DNA of 31,478 nucleotides from Saprospiraceae bacterium (GCA_020630355.1 JAHDBO010000001.1:1-31478); one strand, 5' to 3'; shown: positions 15,861-23,398, numbered from the stretch's first letter. Numbers and translations: made by a program. Notes: generated by a model from the letters alone, not told the origin.

Positions 15861-16187
15861 ATGGCAATGATCGTTTTTGTAAAGAACACAGCAGGTCTAC
15901 CCAATAAATATGTACGTTTTATTAAATGGAAACTCAGAACTGTAAAAGAGAAATTTCAATGGCTCAATGAGGCTCGGGTTTTCTTGAAAAAAGAGGGTGT
16001 AAAAAGACCGATATACAAAGCAACTGTAATGTTGAAGGTTCGTGATAAGGTACTAGTATTAAATCAAAAATCAGAACATCTGCCCAGGCTATGGAAGGAG
16101 ATGTATGAAGAAACACAACGGTCTTTAAGGAAATACAGGGACAAAAAACGCCAATCAAGTAAAGATGCATTGAAGTCAATAATTTGA
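15861..16187 (+). CDS. HPF/RaiA-like ribosome-associated protein
   Basis: The ATG at 15861 gives 108 residues; the frame extends two codons to a TTG that I do not favour. Predicted order of elements is strand, helix (KYVRFIKWKLRTVKEKFQWL), three strands (EARVFLKKE, IYKATVMLKV, DKVLVLNQKSE) and a C-terminal basic helix (WKEMYEETQRSLRKYRDKKR). This is the beta-alpha-beta-beta-beta-alpha fold of HPF/RaiA (sigma-54 modulation/S30AE) factors, which bind the decoding centre and silence ribosomes in stress or stationary phase. It is short and lacks the dimerising C-terminal domain of long HPF. I infer the family from layout and the strand-KKEG-strand pattern; similarity is distant. It is followed 20 bp later by a small gene. 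Confidence 0.55.
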   Translation: MAMIVFVKNTAGLPNKYVRFIKWKLRTVKEKFQWLNEARVFLKKEGVKRPIYKATVMLKVRDKVLVLNQKSEHLPRLWKEMYEETQRSLRKYRDKKRQSSKDALKSII

Positions 16188-16207
16188 ACACACAAAAATT
16201 ATACACT

Positions 16208-16522
16208 ATGATTTACACTTCGAAAAGGAATATAATAGATGGAATTAATCGGGCCAGGGCCAAGGGGTACAAAAAATCTTTTCTTTTCAACGGTAGCCAT
16301 TTAGTGGACAAAGACAGCCTTAATGTTTATGACGCATGGGATTGCGAAATAGTTGAAGAAGAGACATTTGTAGAGGGGCCCTCTTTTGCATTATTTTGGT
16401 TTCGTTGTAAGGATGGCATAAAAGGATATTTAACAAAGCCTCTTAAAGGAGAGCTGAATGATAAGCTGTCCCAATTTCTGAAACGGGTTCAAAACAAGGA
16501 ACAAAGTCTAAATTCGTACTGA
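16208..16522 (+). CDS. Small protein of unknown function in the HPF-like operon
   Basis: I start it at the ATG at 16208 (104 residues), 20 bp after the HPF-like stop; a TTG at 16184 overlapping that stop is a less likely alternative. There is no signal peptide or membrane helix. It begins with a helix (IIDGINRARAKGYKKSF), followed by short strands and an acidic, cysteine-containing segment (VYDAWDCEIVEEETF). In general layout it recalls small Bacteroidota proteins that databases label phosphoribosylpyrophosphate synthetase-like, a label without biochemical support; I do not assign a function. A terminator closes the two-gene operon. Confidence 0.55.
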   Translation: MIYTSKRNIIDGINRARAKGYKKSFLFNGSHLVDKDSLNVYDAWDCEIVEEETFVEGPSFALFWFRCKDGIKGYLTKPLKGELNDKLSQFLKRVQNKEQSLNSY

Positions 16523-16549
16523 GTCTTTGGCTCAAACGTACAAAAAGGG

Positions 16550-16579
16550 GACCTGAGTTGATTTAGCTCAGGTCTTTTT
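16550..16579 (+). terminator. Intrinsic terminator after the HPF-like operon
   Basis: GACCTGAG (16550-16557) and CTCAGGTC (16567-16574) pair perfectly with a 9-nt loop and are followed by five T. The next promoter element begins 10 bp later. Confidence 0.9.
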
Positions 16580-16589
16580 CATTGGAATC

Positions 16590-16617
16590 GAACATGTACC
16601 CATACTTTCCGTTTTAG
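16590..16617 (+). promoter_or_regulatory. ECF-type promoter element 7, facing the baeRF3 gene
   Basis: GAACAT (16590-16595) preceded by AATC, 15 bases, then GTTTTAGT (16611-16618). Exact to the consensus. It predicts a leader of about 135 nt. Confidence 0.8.
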
Positions 16618-16680
16618 TTATGTAGCGTTACCCGACGCCAATTTCCAGTTAAACAACACATTAGTAATTAATTGAGTTCA

Positions 16681-16707
16681 GGACTGTTGACACAGGTCAA
16701 CTAGTCC
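16681..16707 (+). repeat. Leader hairpin of the baeRF3 transcript
   Basis: GGACTGTTGAC (16681-16691) pairs with GTCAAC (16696-16701) and AGTCC (16703-16707) around an ACAG loop, with one bulged T. It lies about 50 nt before the start codon and has no T-tract, so it is not a terminator. Confidence 0.5.
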
Positions 16708-16757
16708 CCCGGTGTGATTATAACATATATTTTAAATAAAAAAATACAGAAGAAAAG

Positions 16758-17915
16758 ATGGAATTAAATCATGAAATTTTAAGTCAACTGATTAGTGAAA
16801 AAGGAAATTCAATAGAACCTTGTATCAGTATATACGTGCCCACGTCAAGAGCAGGTACTAGCCAAGAAGATAGGATAAGATTGAAAAATGCACTATCTAA
16901 AGTTGTAGAAAAGCTAGTGGATAAGGGTTGGACTAAAAAGGATAGCCTAAAGTATTTGGCAGAAGCGTACGCACTACATGACGACGAACAGTTTTGGTTG
17001 TATCAATCAGATTGCTTGGCGATTTTCTTGAAAGGAGAAAAATGCCACTATTTTAGGTTGCCTGGTGTAGAACGCAAGATGGTACACATAGACAATCAAT
17101 TTTTCATCCGGCCTTTGGCAGGTAAAATTCAAGAGGATAAACGCTTTTTTATATTGGCATTGAGTCAAAACGAAGTTCGTTTTTTTGAAGGCCATCCGAA
17201 TCATATCATCCCTGTAAATATCAAAGATATTACGCCACAGAATTTAGAAATGGCGATAGGGGGAGATGGTACGACATCCTCACATGTCAAGCAGCATAAT
17301 AATGGTAGCAATGTATTTTATCATGGACAAGGTGCAGGGAAAGATGATAAAAATGAAGAGCTAACGAAGTATTTTCGATTGATTGACAGTGGCTTGATGG
17401 AGATGTTGCACGATGAAAAGGCGCCCTTGGTGATTCATGCCGTCGACTATCTCGTACCTATATATAGGTCTGTCAGTCAATATAGCAATATCGTCAACAA
17501 TCATGTAAGTGGGAATCCTGAAAATGATGACCCCGTCTTGATACACGAAAAGGCTTGGTCGGCAATACAGCCTTATTTTGAATCAAAATACGAAGCAGAA
17601 AAAAACCTATTCCATAGCTATCGCTCTAGGAATTGGGCCAGTACTTTTTCGCAAGAAATTATTCCAGCCTCTATAGAAGGTCGAGTAGACGTACTTTATA
17701 TTCAAAAAAATACGAAGCGTATTTGGGGTAAATACGAGCCTAAAAGCCACACGGTAAAGTTCCATTCCAAACGGAAACAGAAAAGCGAAGCCTTATTGGA
17801 GCTTGCGGTAAGAGGAGTGTTGAATAGTGGCGGCGTAGTGCATTGTGTCGAAGAGTCAGATATGCCAGAGAAAAATGTACCAATATGTGCCGTATACAGG
17901 TATGCTCGTTCGTAA
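16758..17915 (+). CDS. Bacterial archaeo-eukaryotic release factor family 3 (baeRF3) protein
   Basis: The 385-residue protein fits the baeRF family 3 domain, a bacterial branch of the aeRF1/Pelota superfamily. The N-terminal part has PCISIYVPTSRAG near residue 21 and a long helix; the middle carries the family signature FYHGQGAGKDD (187-197), where release factors have their GGQ loop, followed by ELTKYFRLIDSGL; the C-terminal part ends with LLELAVRGVLNSGGVVHCV. A related factor, Balon, binds the ribosomal A site in hibernating ribosomes; whether family 3 does the same is not shown. HGQG lacks the exact GGQ needed for peptide release. The gene has its own exact ECF-type promoter, sits next to the HPF-like operon, and is followed 29 bp later by an MscS gene. 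Confidence 0.85.
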   Translation: MELNHEILSQLISEKGNSIEPCISIYVPTSRAGTSQEDRIRLKNALSKVVEKLVDKGWTKKDSLKYLAEAYALHDDEQFWLYQSDCLAIFLKGEKCHYFRLPGVERKMVHIDNQFFIRPLAGKIQEDKRFFILALSQNEVRFFEGHPNHIIPVNIKDITPQNLEMAIGGDGTTSSHVKQHNNGSNVFYHGQGAGKDDKNEELTKYFRLIDSGLMEMLHDEKAPLVIHAVDYLVPIYRSVSQYSNIVNNHVSGNPENDDPVLIHEKAWSAIQPYFESKYEAEKNLFHSYRSRNWASTFSQEIIPASIEGRVDVLYIQKNTKRIWGKYEPKSHTVKFHSKRKQKSEALLELAVRGVLNSGGVVHCVEESDMPEKNVPICAVYRYARS

Positions 17916-17944
17916 TTGATTAAAAAAAACAGAAATACAAAAAT

Positions 17945-18871
17945 ATGTGGAAACAGTTCAATGAATCTTGGGATAATCTGGTAAGTAAGTTAGAGGGGTG
18001 GTTAGATGGTATTATTACCAATTTGCCCAATATAATACTAGCGGTGCTAGTAATGAGTGTCGCTTTTTTTCTGTCAACTTATATTAAGAAAATAGCTCAA
18101 AAGGGGCTTAGGAAAGCGACGAAAAACGACACCGTTACAGGTGTACTGTCCAATATAGCGACGGCCGCATTCATGCTTTTGTCCTTGTTTTTAGTATTGG
18201 GAATCCTAAATTTGGATAAAGCATTGACCTCCTTGTTGGCGGGTGCTGGTGTCGTTGGACTGGCCATAGGTTTGGCATTGCAAGATCCGATGGTCAATCT
18301 CTTCTCGGGCGTCCTGATGTCCGTAAGAGATTATTATTCGGTTGGAGATTTAGTCGCAACAAATGGTTTCGAAGGGAAGATCAAGTCGATCAACCTGCGC
18401 TCTACAATCATTGACTTACCCGACGGGCAAGAGGTGATTATTCCGAATAAAGACGTCCTTCAAAACCCCCTCAAAAATTATTCGCATACGCCTAGAAGGC
18501 GTATTGAGGTCAATTGCGGAGTAGCTTATAATGATGATTTGGAGAAGGTCAAGGACACTGTAGTTAACGCGATTGAAAACAATATAGAATTTATAGATAG
18601 CAAACCTGTAGCATTGTACTTTACAGAATTTGGAGATAGTTCTATTAACTTTACAGTACATTTTTGGCAGCGCATCGTGACCCATGCGGAATATAAATCC
18701 GCTAGAAGTAAGGCGATTATTGCGATCAAGAAGGCATTGGATAAGGAAGGGTTCACAATACCATTTCCAATACGAACCTTGGATTTCGGTGTGGAAGGAG
18801 GAGTGCGCATTGATGATATTTATCCTAAAAAAGCACTTTTAAGCTCTACTAATGGGAATGGTGAAAACTAA
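17945..18871 (+). CDS. Small-conductance mechanosensitive channel (MscS family), second copy
   Basis: This 308-residue channel has three membrane helices (about residues 24-45, 62-85 and 88-120), a pore helix with AGAGVVGLAIGLALQDPM, the beta-domain stretch YYSVGDLVATNGFEGKIKSI and VIIPNKDVLQNPLKNY, and the C-terminal cage. It is closer to textbook MscS than the first copy, which has FKDIGEHF where this one has LQDPMVNLF. The start lies 29 bp after the baeRF3 stop with no terminator between, so tension release and the ribosome factor appear to be transcribed together from promoter element 7. Confidence 0.9.
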   Translation: MWKQFNESWDNLVSKLEGWLDGIITNLPNIILAVLVMSVAFFLSTYIKKIAQKGLRKATKNDTVTGVLSNIATAAFMLLSLFLVLGILNLDKALTSLLAGAGVVGLAIGLALQDPMVNLFSGVLMSVRDYYSVGDLVATNGFEGKIKSINLRSTIIDLPDGQEVIIPNKDVLQNPLKNYSHTPRRRIEVNCGVAYNDDLEKVKDTVVNAIENNIEFIDSKPVALYFTEFGDSSINFTVHFWQRIVTHAEYKSARSKAIIAIKKALDKEGFTIPFPIRTLDFGVEGGVRIDDIYPKKALLSSTNGNGEN

Positions 18872-19235
18872 TATAGGTATCAGACTTTTTTACAAAGCAA
18901 TTTCACTAAATTGAAAAATAATAATTTCCGTTTGAACGCCGAATTTTTTGAGTCCGTAGCTCGGTTATGCGCCAAAAAAACGAAGTCCTTAAAAGGAAAA
19001 ACTCAATGCTCACTTTAGTGACTATATGAACTAGTCTATTAGACATTATTCTATTTTCGATTTTGGTGAAAACAGTAGGCTATAAAAGAATGATTTTCAA
19101 TCTAATACCTAAAGACTAATATCTGATTTTAGAATAAAAGCTATTATTTGCTAAGTCCCTTATCTAATAACTATAAAGCTACAAAATCTTGTTTTTCAAT
19201 GAAGCATATAAAAATAAGATCTAAACCTAATATCA
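18872..19235. other. Intergenic region without a clear signal
   Basis: This 364-bp AT-rich gap contains only short inverted repeats (TCCTT/AAGGA near 18992-19003, TTGAGT/ACTCAA) and two imperfect look-alikes of the ECF element (GAACGC near 18935, GAACTA near 19028) without a proper -10. I see no convincing terminator, promoter or small gene. Confidence 0.4.
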
Positions 19236-19709
19236 ATGAAGTTCTCTAACCTTTTCGGGTGGTCGCTTAAGGCGACCACTTTTATTGGTATAATAGGAAT
19301 TGCCCTATTGGCGATAGGAATTGAATGGTATGCCTTTATAAAGATTGCCAATATCTTTGAACTGATTTTCTCTGCAGCATTAGATGGGGATGTGGTCGTC
19401 AAAAAAGTATTGCATACGCTTGATATGATTTTGATAGGGATTACCCTTTTTACAATCGCTATCATGCTTTATGAGCTTTTTATAGATAAGATAAATGGTT
19501 TGCCAGCTTGGTTGGTTATATCTAGCATGGACGAGCTAAAGGGGATTATCGTCAAGATGATTATTGTGGTATTGGGGATTTCCTTTACAGGAAAAATTAT
19601 CACGTGGGATGGACAGGCTGATTTGATGGGATATGGTGTCGCTCAGGCACTTGTGATAGTTTCGCTCAGTTATTTTCTAGTTGTCAAAGCAAAGAAAGAA
19701 GAAGCTTAA
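19236..19709 (+). CDS. UPF0114 (YqhA) family membrane protein
   Basis: The 157-residue protein has four hydrophobic helices at about residues 10-42, 58-83, 100-120 and 125-148. The order and the pattern VVVKKVLHTLDMILIGITLFTIAIMLYELFI in the second helix and WLVISSMDELKGIIVKMIIV afterwards match the UPF0114/YqhA family of inner-membrane proteins, whose function is unknown. No ECF-type element precedes it. Its stop overlaps the stop of the convergent thioredoxin-like gene by 4 bp (TTAA), so the two transcripts must run into each other. Confidence 0.75.
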   Translation: MKFSNLFGWSLKATTFIGIIGIALLAIGIEWYAFIKIANIFELIFSAALDGDVVVKKVLHTLDMILIGITLFTIAIMLYELFIDKINGLPAWLVISSMDELKGIIVKMIIVVLGISFTGKIITWDGQADLMGYGVAQALVIVSLSYFLVVKAKKEEA

Positions 19710-20041
19710 GCAGCTTCCATGTTAAAAGTGTCTTCTATGAGTTCAAGAATCTCTGATTCGGCAACCAGGCCGCTTATTTCGTTTATCAAATCCCCTTTCT
19801 TGAAGAACAATAAGGTCGGGACACTTTGTATGCCCATTCTCTGAACCAATACAGGATGGCTGTCTTTGTCAATTGCAAAGAAGCTAATATTACGTGGTTT
19901 ACTATCTGAAATATTATCCAACATTCTGCGCATAATATGGGATTTGCCCGACCAACGGGTAAAAACACAAACGACACATTGCAGTTGTTGTTGTACAATG
20001 AGTTTGTCGAATAATGCAGGATTTAAAAGTAGTTTTTCCAT
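19706..20041 (-). CDS. Thioredoxin-fold protein lacking the active-site cysteines
   Basis: The 111-residue product has the size and strand-helix order of thioredoxin. The strand before the active site reads QCVVCVFTRW and is followed by SGKS (residues 31-34) where thioredoxin has CGPC. The cis-proline loop is kept (SVPTLLFF near residue 75). It therefore cannot do the normal dithiol exchange. Two cysteines at 22 and 25 lie in the preceding strand, buried in the usual fold. It may be a binding or chaperone-like thioredoxin-fold protein. An exact ECF-type promoter faces it at 20121-20148, giving a leader of about 70 nt. Confidence 0.75.
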   Translation of the reverse strand: MEKLLLNPALFDKLIVQQQLQCVVCVFTRWSGKSHIMRRMLDNISDSKPRNISFFAIDKDSHPVLVQRMGIQSVPTLLFFKKGDLINEISGLVAESEILELIEDTFNMEAA

Positions 20042-20120
20042 TTTCAGTTCTTCCGCTGTAAATTATAAACCCATACCATCTAGGAATTTTAACTTGTTTC
20101 TAAATGCACTTTGAGCATTA

Positions 20121-20148
20121 CTAAAACTCTGTAGGTTATGAGATGTTC
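20121..20148 (-). promoter_or_regulatory. ECF-type promoter element 8, facing the thioredoxin-fold gene
   Basis: On the minus strand GAACAT (20148-20143) preceded by CATT, 15 bases, then GTTTTAGT (20127-20120). Exact to the consensus and arranged back to back with element 9. Confidence 0.8.
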
Positions 20149-20174
20149 AATGGACCTCTGAGAATGATGAAATT

Positions 20175-20203
20175 GAACATACCTGGTTTTCAAGCCGTTC
20201 TAG
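20175..20203 (+). promoter_or_regulatory. ECF-type promoter element 9, facing the exported coiled-coil gene
   Basis: GAACAT (20175-20180) preceded by AATT, 16 bases, then GTTCTAGT (20197-20204). Exact to the consensus. It predicts a short leader before the ATG at 20224. Confidence 0.8.
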
Positions 20204-20223
20204 TGGTAAAATAAAGTAAAAAG

Positions 20224-20925
20224 ATGAAAAAAATAATCATAATGTTTTTGTTAACTGTTCCGGTCATCGTTTGGTCGAATAGTATATTTGAAATGGAAAA
20301 AGGAGAATGTAACCATGAAGGGGATATTGTGTCTTCCTTTAATGTCAGATTTGAGATGGACGTGGCAAAAGCAAAATCTTATTGGAACGATTTTATGGAA
20401 GATGAGAATGACAACGATATTAGTGGATATGGCTTATTCAGAAAAAAAGACCTTTTGGAAACAGAAATGACGCTGATGCCAGAGCTGAGTAATGAACCGC
20501 TTAAATTATTTGCCCACTTCCGACAACTTGGCGAGTATGCTGTGCTCCATCTTTATGCAAAGGACAAATCGGGTACTTTCATTGCCGAAGATAGCCATCC
20601 CAATACCTTCAAAAACATCCAGCGGTTGGCACAACGGTTTGTCAAATATACAGTGCCGTTGCACTGTGAAAATCTGCTTGATGAGGCACAGGATAAACTG
20701 AAGGATTACCAAAAGCAAAGAGAACGAAAACAGGATGACATCGAAGATATGGAAGAAGATATAACCGAGCATCAGGAAGAAATCCAAGACCTGAAAAAAG
20801 AAATCCAACAAGGGAAAATCTCCTTAGAAGGTATCGACCAAAATATAGAAAGTGCCAAAGCCGATTTAGAAGCGAAGGAATCGCTGTATGATTCCATCAA
20901 GAAAGAACTAGCGGAGATTAAATAA
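20224..20925 (+). CDS. Exported protein with a C-terminal coiled coil
   Basis: I do not recognise the family. The 233-residue product has a signal peptide (about residues 1-18), a globular part to about residue 150 with two cysteines (29 and about 143), and a long charged coiled coil at about 150-233 (QRERKQDDIEDMEEDITEHQ). The globular part has alternating strands and helices (ISGYGLFRKKDLLETEMTLM). It should act in the periplasm or at the envelope. The ATG follows an A-rich leader, and ECF-type promoter element 9 ends 20 bp upstream, placing it in the stress set divergently from the thioredoxin-fold gene. Confidence 0.65.
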   Translation: MKKIIIMFLLTVPVIVWSNSIFEMEKGECNHEGDIVSSFNVRFEMDVAKAKSYWNDFMEDENDNDISGYGLFRKKDLLETEMTLMPELSNEPLKLFAHFRQLGEYAVLHLYAKDKSGTFIAEDSHPNTFKNIQRLAQRFVKYTVPLHCENLLDEAQDKLKDYQKQRERKQDDIEDMEEDITEHQEEIQDLKKEIQQGKISLEGIDQNIESAKADLEAKESLYDSIKKELAEIK

Positions 20926-21106
20926 GCAATACGAGTTAATTGAGTGGGCAGATTTCAGGGGAAACAGCGGTAAAAGACTACTTTAAACGCCCCATCAATT
21001 GGCTTGTATTTACTTGATTAAAAGGCCCAAAAAAACATCAGTAATTGGCAGTAATTCCATTTGCTGATCTTACAAATCATATATTAAATTAAGCAAAAAA
21101 ATTAAA

Positions 21107-21310
21107 ATGAAAAATCTAAGCAAACTCAGCGTTCAATTGGTAACCTTATTAGTGTTACAAGTCGTATTTGTAAACCAAATCTCTGCACAACTGATAGATG
21201 TAGATGTCAATGAAGGAGGTGGGGAACTTTGGTATCAGAATCCTTACGTAGTTGTCATTGGCGTACTCGTAGTCCTTTTGGTTGCAGTTTTGGCTATGAG
21301 GAAAAAATAA
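21107..21310 (+). CDS. Small exported single-helix membrane protein
   Basis: The 67-residue product has an N-terminal signal sequence (to about residue 27, ending ISAQ), a short polar stretch with a GGGELWYQNPY turn, and one C-terminal membrane helix (VVVIGVLVVLLVAVLAM) ending in RKK. The layout is common in Bacteroidota small envelope proteins with a tryptophan/tyrosine-asparagine-proline turn before the helix; the function is unknown. It has no ECF-type element upstream. A strong hairpin terminator follows. Confidence 0.6.
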   Translation: MKNLSKLSVQLVTLLVLQVVFVNQISAQLIDVDVNEGGGELWYQNPYVVVIGVLVVLLVAVLAMRKK

Positions 21311-21337
21311 AATATAGATTGTGACAAATAGGCCATT

Positions 21338-21379
21338 ACGAGTCGTCCTGCTTTTGAAGTAGGACGACTCGTGTTGTTT
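21338..21379 (+). terminator. Strong terminator after the small membrane protein gene
   Basis: ACGAGTCGTCCT (21338-21349) pairs perfectly with AGGACGACTCGT (21361-21372); a loose T-tract (GTTGTTT) follows. Confidence 0.8.
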
Positions 21380-21568
21380 GAATATGTAATGTCCCAATTC
21401 TAGTTTACTTTGCGGAACTAAACTTGTCTGAGGAAAGTTTTTTTTAAAGATGATCATACATTCGTTTTTAGTGTAATCAGAAAGTTGTAAAACAGTGATT
21501 CTCAATCTAAAAATGAACTGCCAATCTCTAAAATATGATTTTGGAATAAAATCTAATACAGAATAAAC

Positions 21569-21576
21569 TATTTTTG
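21569..21576 (+). promoter_or_regulatory. Probable -7 element of the glnS promoter
   Basis: TATTTTTG fits the Bacteroidota -7 consensus TAnnTTTG. A TTG at 21541 is 25 bases upstream, longer than usual, so only the -7 is called. The start codon is 28 bp downstream. Confidence 0.45.
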
Positions 21577-21603
21577 CAATCTTAAACCAATTAAGCGATA
21601 CCA

Positions 21604-23268
21604 ATGGAGGAAAAGGAATCCTTACACTTTATAGAACAAATCGTAGAAGAAGACTTAGCAGCAGGCAAAAATGACAAACGAGTACATACCCGTTTCCCGC
21701 CTGAGCCCAATGGCTATCTTCACGTTGGGCATGCGATGTCTATTTGCTTGAATTTTGGCTTGGCGCAAAAATACGGCGGTAAGACCAATCTCCGCTTTGA
21801 TGATACCAATCCAGCGACAGAGGAAACGGAATTTGTAGAATCAATCATGAACGATGTCAAATGGTTGGGTTTTGAATGGGCTGGTGAGCCGAAATTCGCC
21901 TCGGACTATTTTGACCAATTGTATGCACATGCAGTTGATTTAATCAAGCAAGGCAAAGCTTATGTGGATGACTCTTCGGCAGAAGAAGTGGCAGAAATGA
22001 AAGGCACACCTACCGTGCCTGGGACGGAAAGCCCTTATCGCAATCGCTCCGTAGAGGAGAATTTACGCTTGTTTGAAGGAATGAAAAACGGGGAATTTGA
22101 AGACGGCTCGAAAGTACTGCGTGCTAAAATCGACATGGCAAACCCCAATATGCATTTGCGTGACCCTTTTCTTTATCGTATCAAAAGAGTGCCACACCAC
22201 CGTACTGGCGATAAGTGGAATATCTACCCGATGTACGATATGGCGCATGGTTATTCGGATTCTATCGAAGGCATCACACATTCCATCTGTACTCTAGAAT
22301 TTGAGGTGCATCGCCCATTATATGATTGGTTGATCGATCAAGTAGAAGTCTTCCATCCACAACAAATTGAGTTTGCTCGACTGAACGTATCGTACATGAT
22401 TACGAGCAAGCGTAAATTGAAACAATTAGTCGAACAAGGCTTTGTAGCAGGTTGGGACGACCCACGTATGCCTACGATTTCAGGGATGCGACGCAGAGGC
22501 TATCCAGCAGCGGCACTGCGTGCCTTTTGTGATAGAGCAGGGATTTCCAAGCGAGAACGCTTGAATGAGTTGTCCATGCTAGAGTTTTTTGTACGGCAAG
22601 ACTTGAACAAGACGACGACTCGTGTCATGGGCGTGCTTGACCCTGTGAAAGTGGTCATTACGAATTACCCAGAAGACCAAACAGAGGATTTGGAGGTAAT
22701 TAATAATCCAGAGGATGAGTTGGCTGGTTCGAGGAAAGTGCCATTCTCTAGAGAATTATACATCGAAAGAGAGGATTTCAAAGAGGAAGCCAATCGTAAA
22801 TACTTCCGAATGGCACCGGGGCGTACTGTGCGCTTGAAAGGTGCTTATATCGTCCATTGTGAAGGATGTGTCAAAAACGAAGCGGGCGAAATTACAGAGA
22901 TTCACTGTACCTATTATCCAGATAGTCGTAGTGGTTCGGATACGAGCGGCATCAAGGCAAAGGGGACGCTGCACTGGGTCTCCATAGAGCATGCTTTGAC
23001 GGCAGAGGCTAGGATTTATGATACTTTGTTTACCGATCCACAACCGACAAATCATGAAGACAAGGACTTTCTAGAGTTCTATAATGAAAACTCCTTAAAA
23101 GTACTGGATAAAATATATGTAGAACCCTATTTGGCGGAAGCCAAAGTGGGGGAAAGGTTCCAGTTTATGCGTAAAGCCTATTTCTGCGTAGACCCAGACT
23201 CTGCGCCTGGGCACATGGTCTTCAATCAAACGATTACCTTGAAAGACGGCTGGAAAGGGAAGAAATAA
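21604..23268 (+). CDS. glnS: Glutaminyl-tRNA synthetase
   Basis: The 554-residue enzyme charges tRNA-Gln with glutamine using ATP. The class I signature HVGH is at residues 40-43 within FPPEPNGYLHVGHA, and the loop equivalent to KMSKS reads ITSKR (266-270), in which the usual methionine before SK is threonine. The catalytic Rossmann fold and the N-terminal half of the beta-barrel anticodon domain are easily followed (GTESPYRNRS, GYPAAALRAFCDRAGISK, GRTVRLKGAYIVHCEG). Length is normal for bacterial GlnRS. The presence of this enzyme means glutaminylation is direct, as in many Bacteroidota. A strong terminator follows. Confidence 0.97.
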   Translation: MEEKESLHFIEQIVEEDLAAGKNDKRVHTRFPPEPNGYLHVGHAMSICLNFGLAQKYGGKTNLRFDDTNPATEETEFVESIMNDVKWLGFEWAGEPKFASDYFDQLYAHAVDLIKQGKAYVDDSSAEEVAEMKGTPTVPGTESPYRNRSVEENLRLFEGMKNGEFEDGSKVLRAKIDMANPNMHLRDPFLYRIKRVPHHRTGDKWNIYPMYDMAHGYSDSIEGITHSICTLEFEVHRPLYDWLIDQVEVFHPQQIEFARLNVSYMITSKRKLKQLVEQGFVAGWDDPRMPTISGMRRRGYPAAALRAFCDRAGISKRERLNELSMLEFFVRQDLNKTTTRVMGVLDPVKVVITNYPEDQTEDLEVINNPEDELAGSRKVPFSRELYIEREDFKEEANRKYFRMAPGRTVRLKGAYIVHCEGCVKNEAGEITEIHCTYYPDSRSGSDTSGIKAKGTLHWVSIEHALTAEARIYDTLFTDPQPTNHEDKDFLEFYNENSLKVLDKIYVEPYLAEAKVGERFQFMRKAYFCVDPDSAPGHMVFNQTITLKDGWKGKK

Positions 23269-23291
23269 TCTTTATCTAAAGGAAAGAAAAT

Positions 23292-23330
23292 AAGGGCATT
23301 TCGATTGAATTCGGAATGCCCTTGCTTTTT
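23292..23330 (+). terminator. Intrinsic terminator after glnS
   Basis: AAGGGCATTTCGA (23292-23304) pairs with TCGGAATGCCCTT (23311-23323), one G-T pair, then GCTTTTT. Confidence 0.9.
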
Positions 23331-23337
23331 GATTTTC

Positions 23338-23371
23338 TTGAAAATTAAATCCCTACCATTCTCTATCTTTG
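23338..23371 (+). promoter_or_regulatory. Probable housekeeping promoter of gcvT
   Basis: TTG (23338-23340), 23 bases, then TATCTTTG (23364-23371), fitting the -7 consensus TAnnTTTG. The start codon lies 28 bp downstream. Confidence 0.55.
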
Positions 23372-23398
23372 TGCTGCCTTGACCAAAAATAAAGAATC

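Larger units (their letters stand above)
21311..21603. other. Intergenic region before glnS
   Basis: The 293-bp gap holds the terminator at 21338 and, at its right end, the -7 element of the probable glnS promoter. Nothing else was recognised. Confidence 0.4.

Noticed and set aside
18935..19060. GAAC look-alikes of the stress promoter before the UPF0114 gene
   Set aside because: Neither has a GTTnTAGT element at the right distance.
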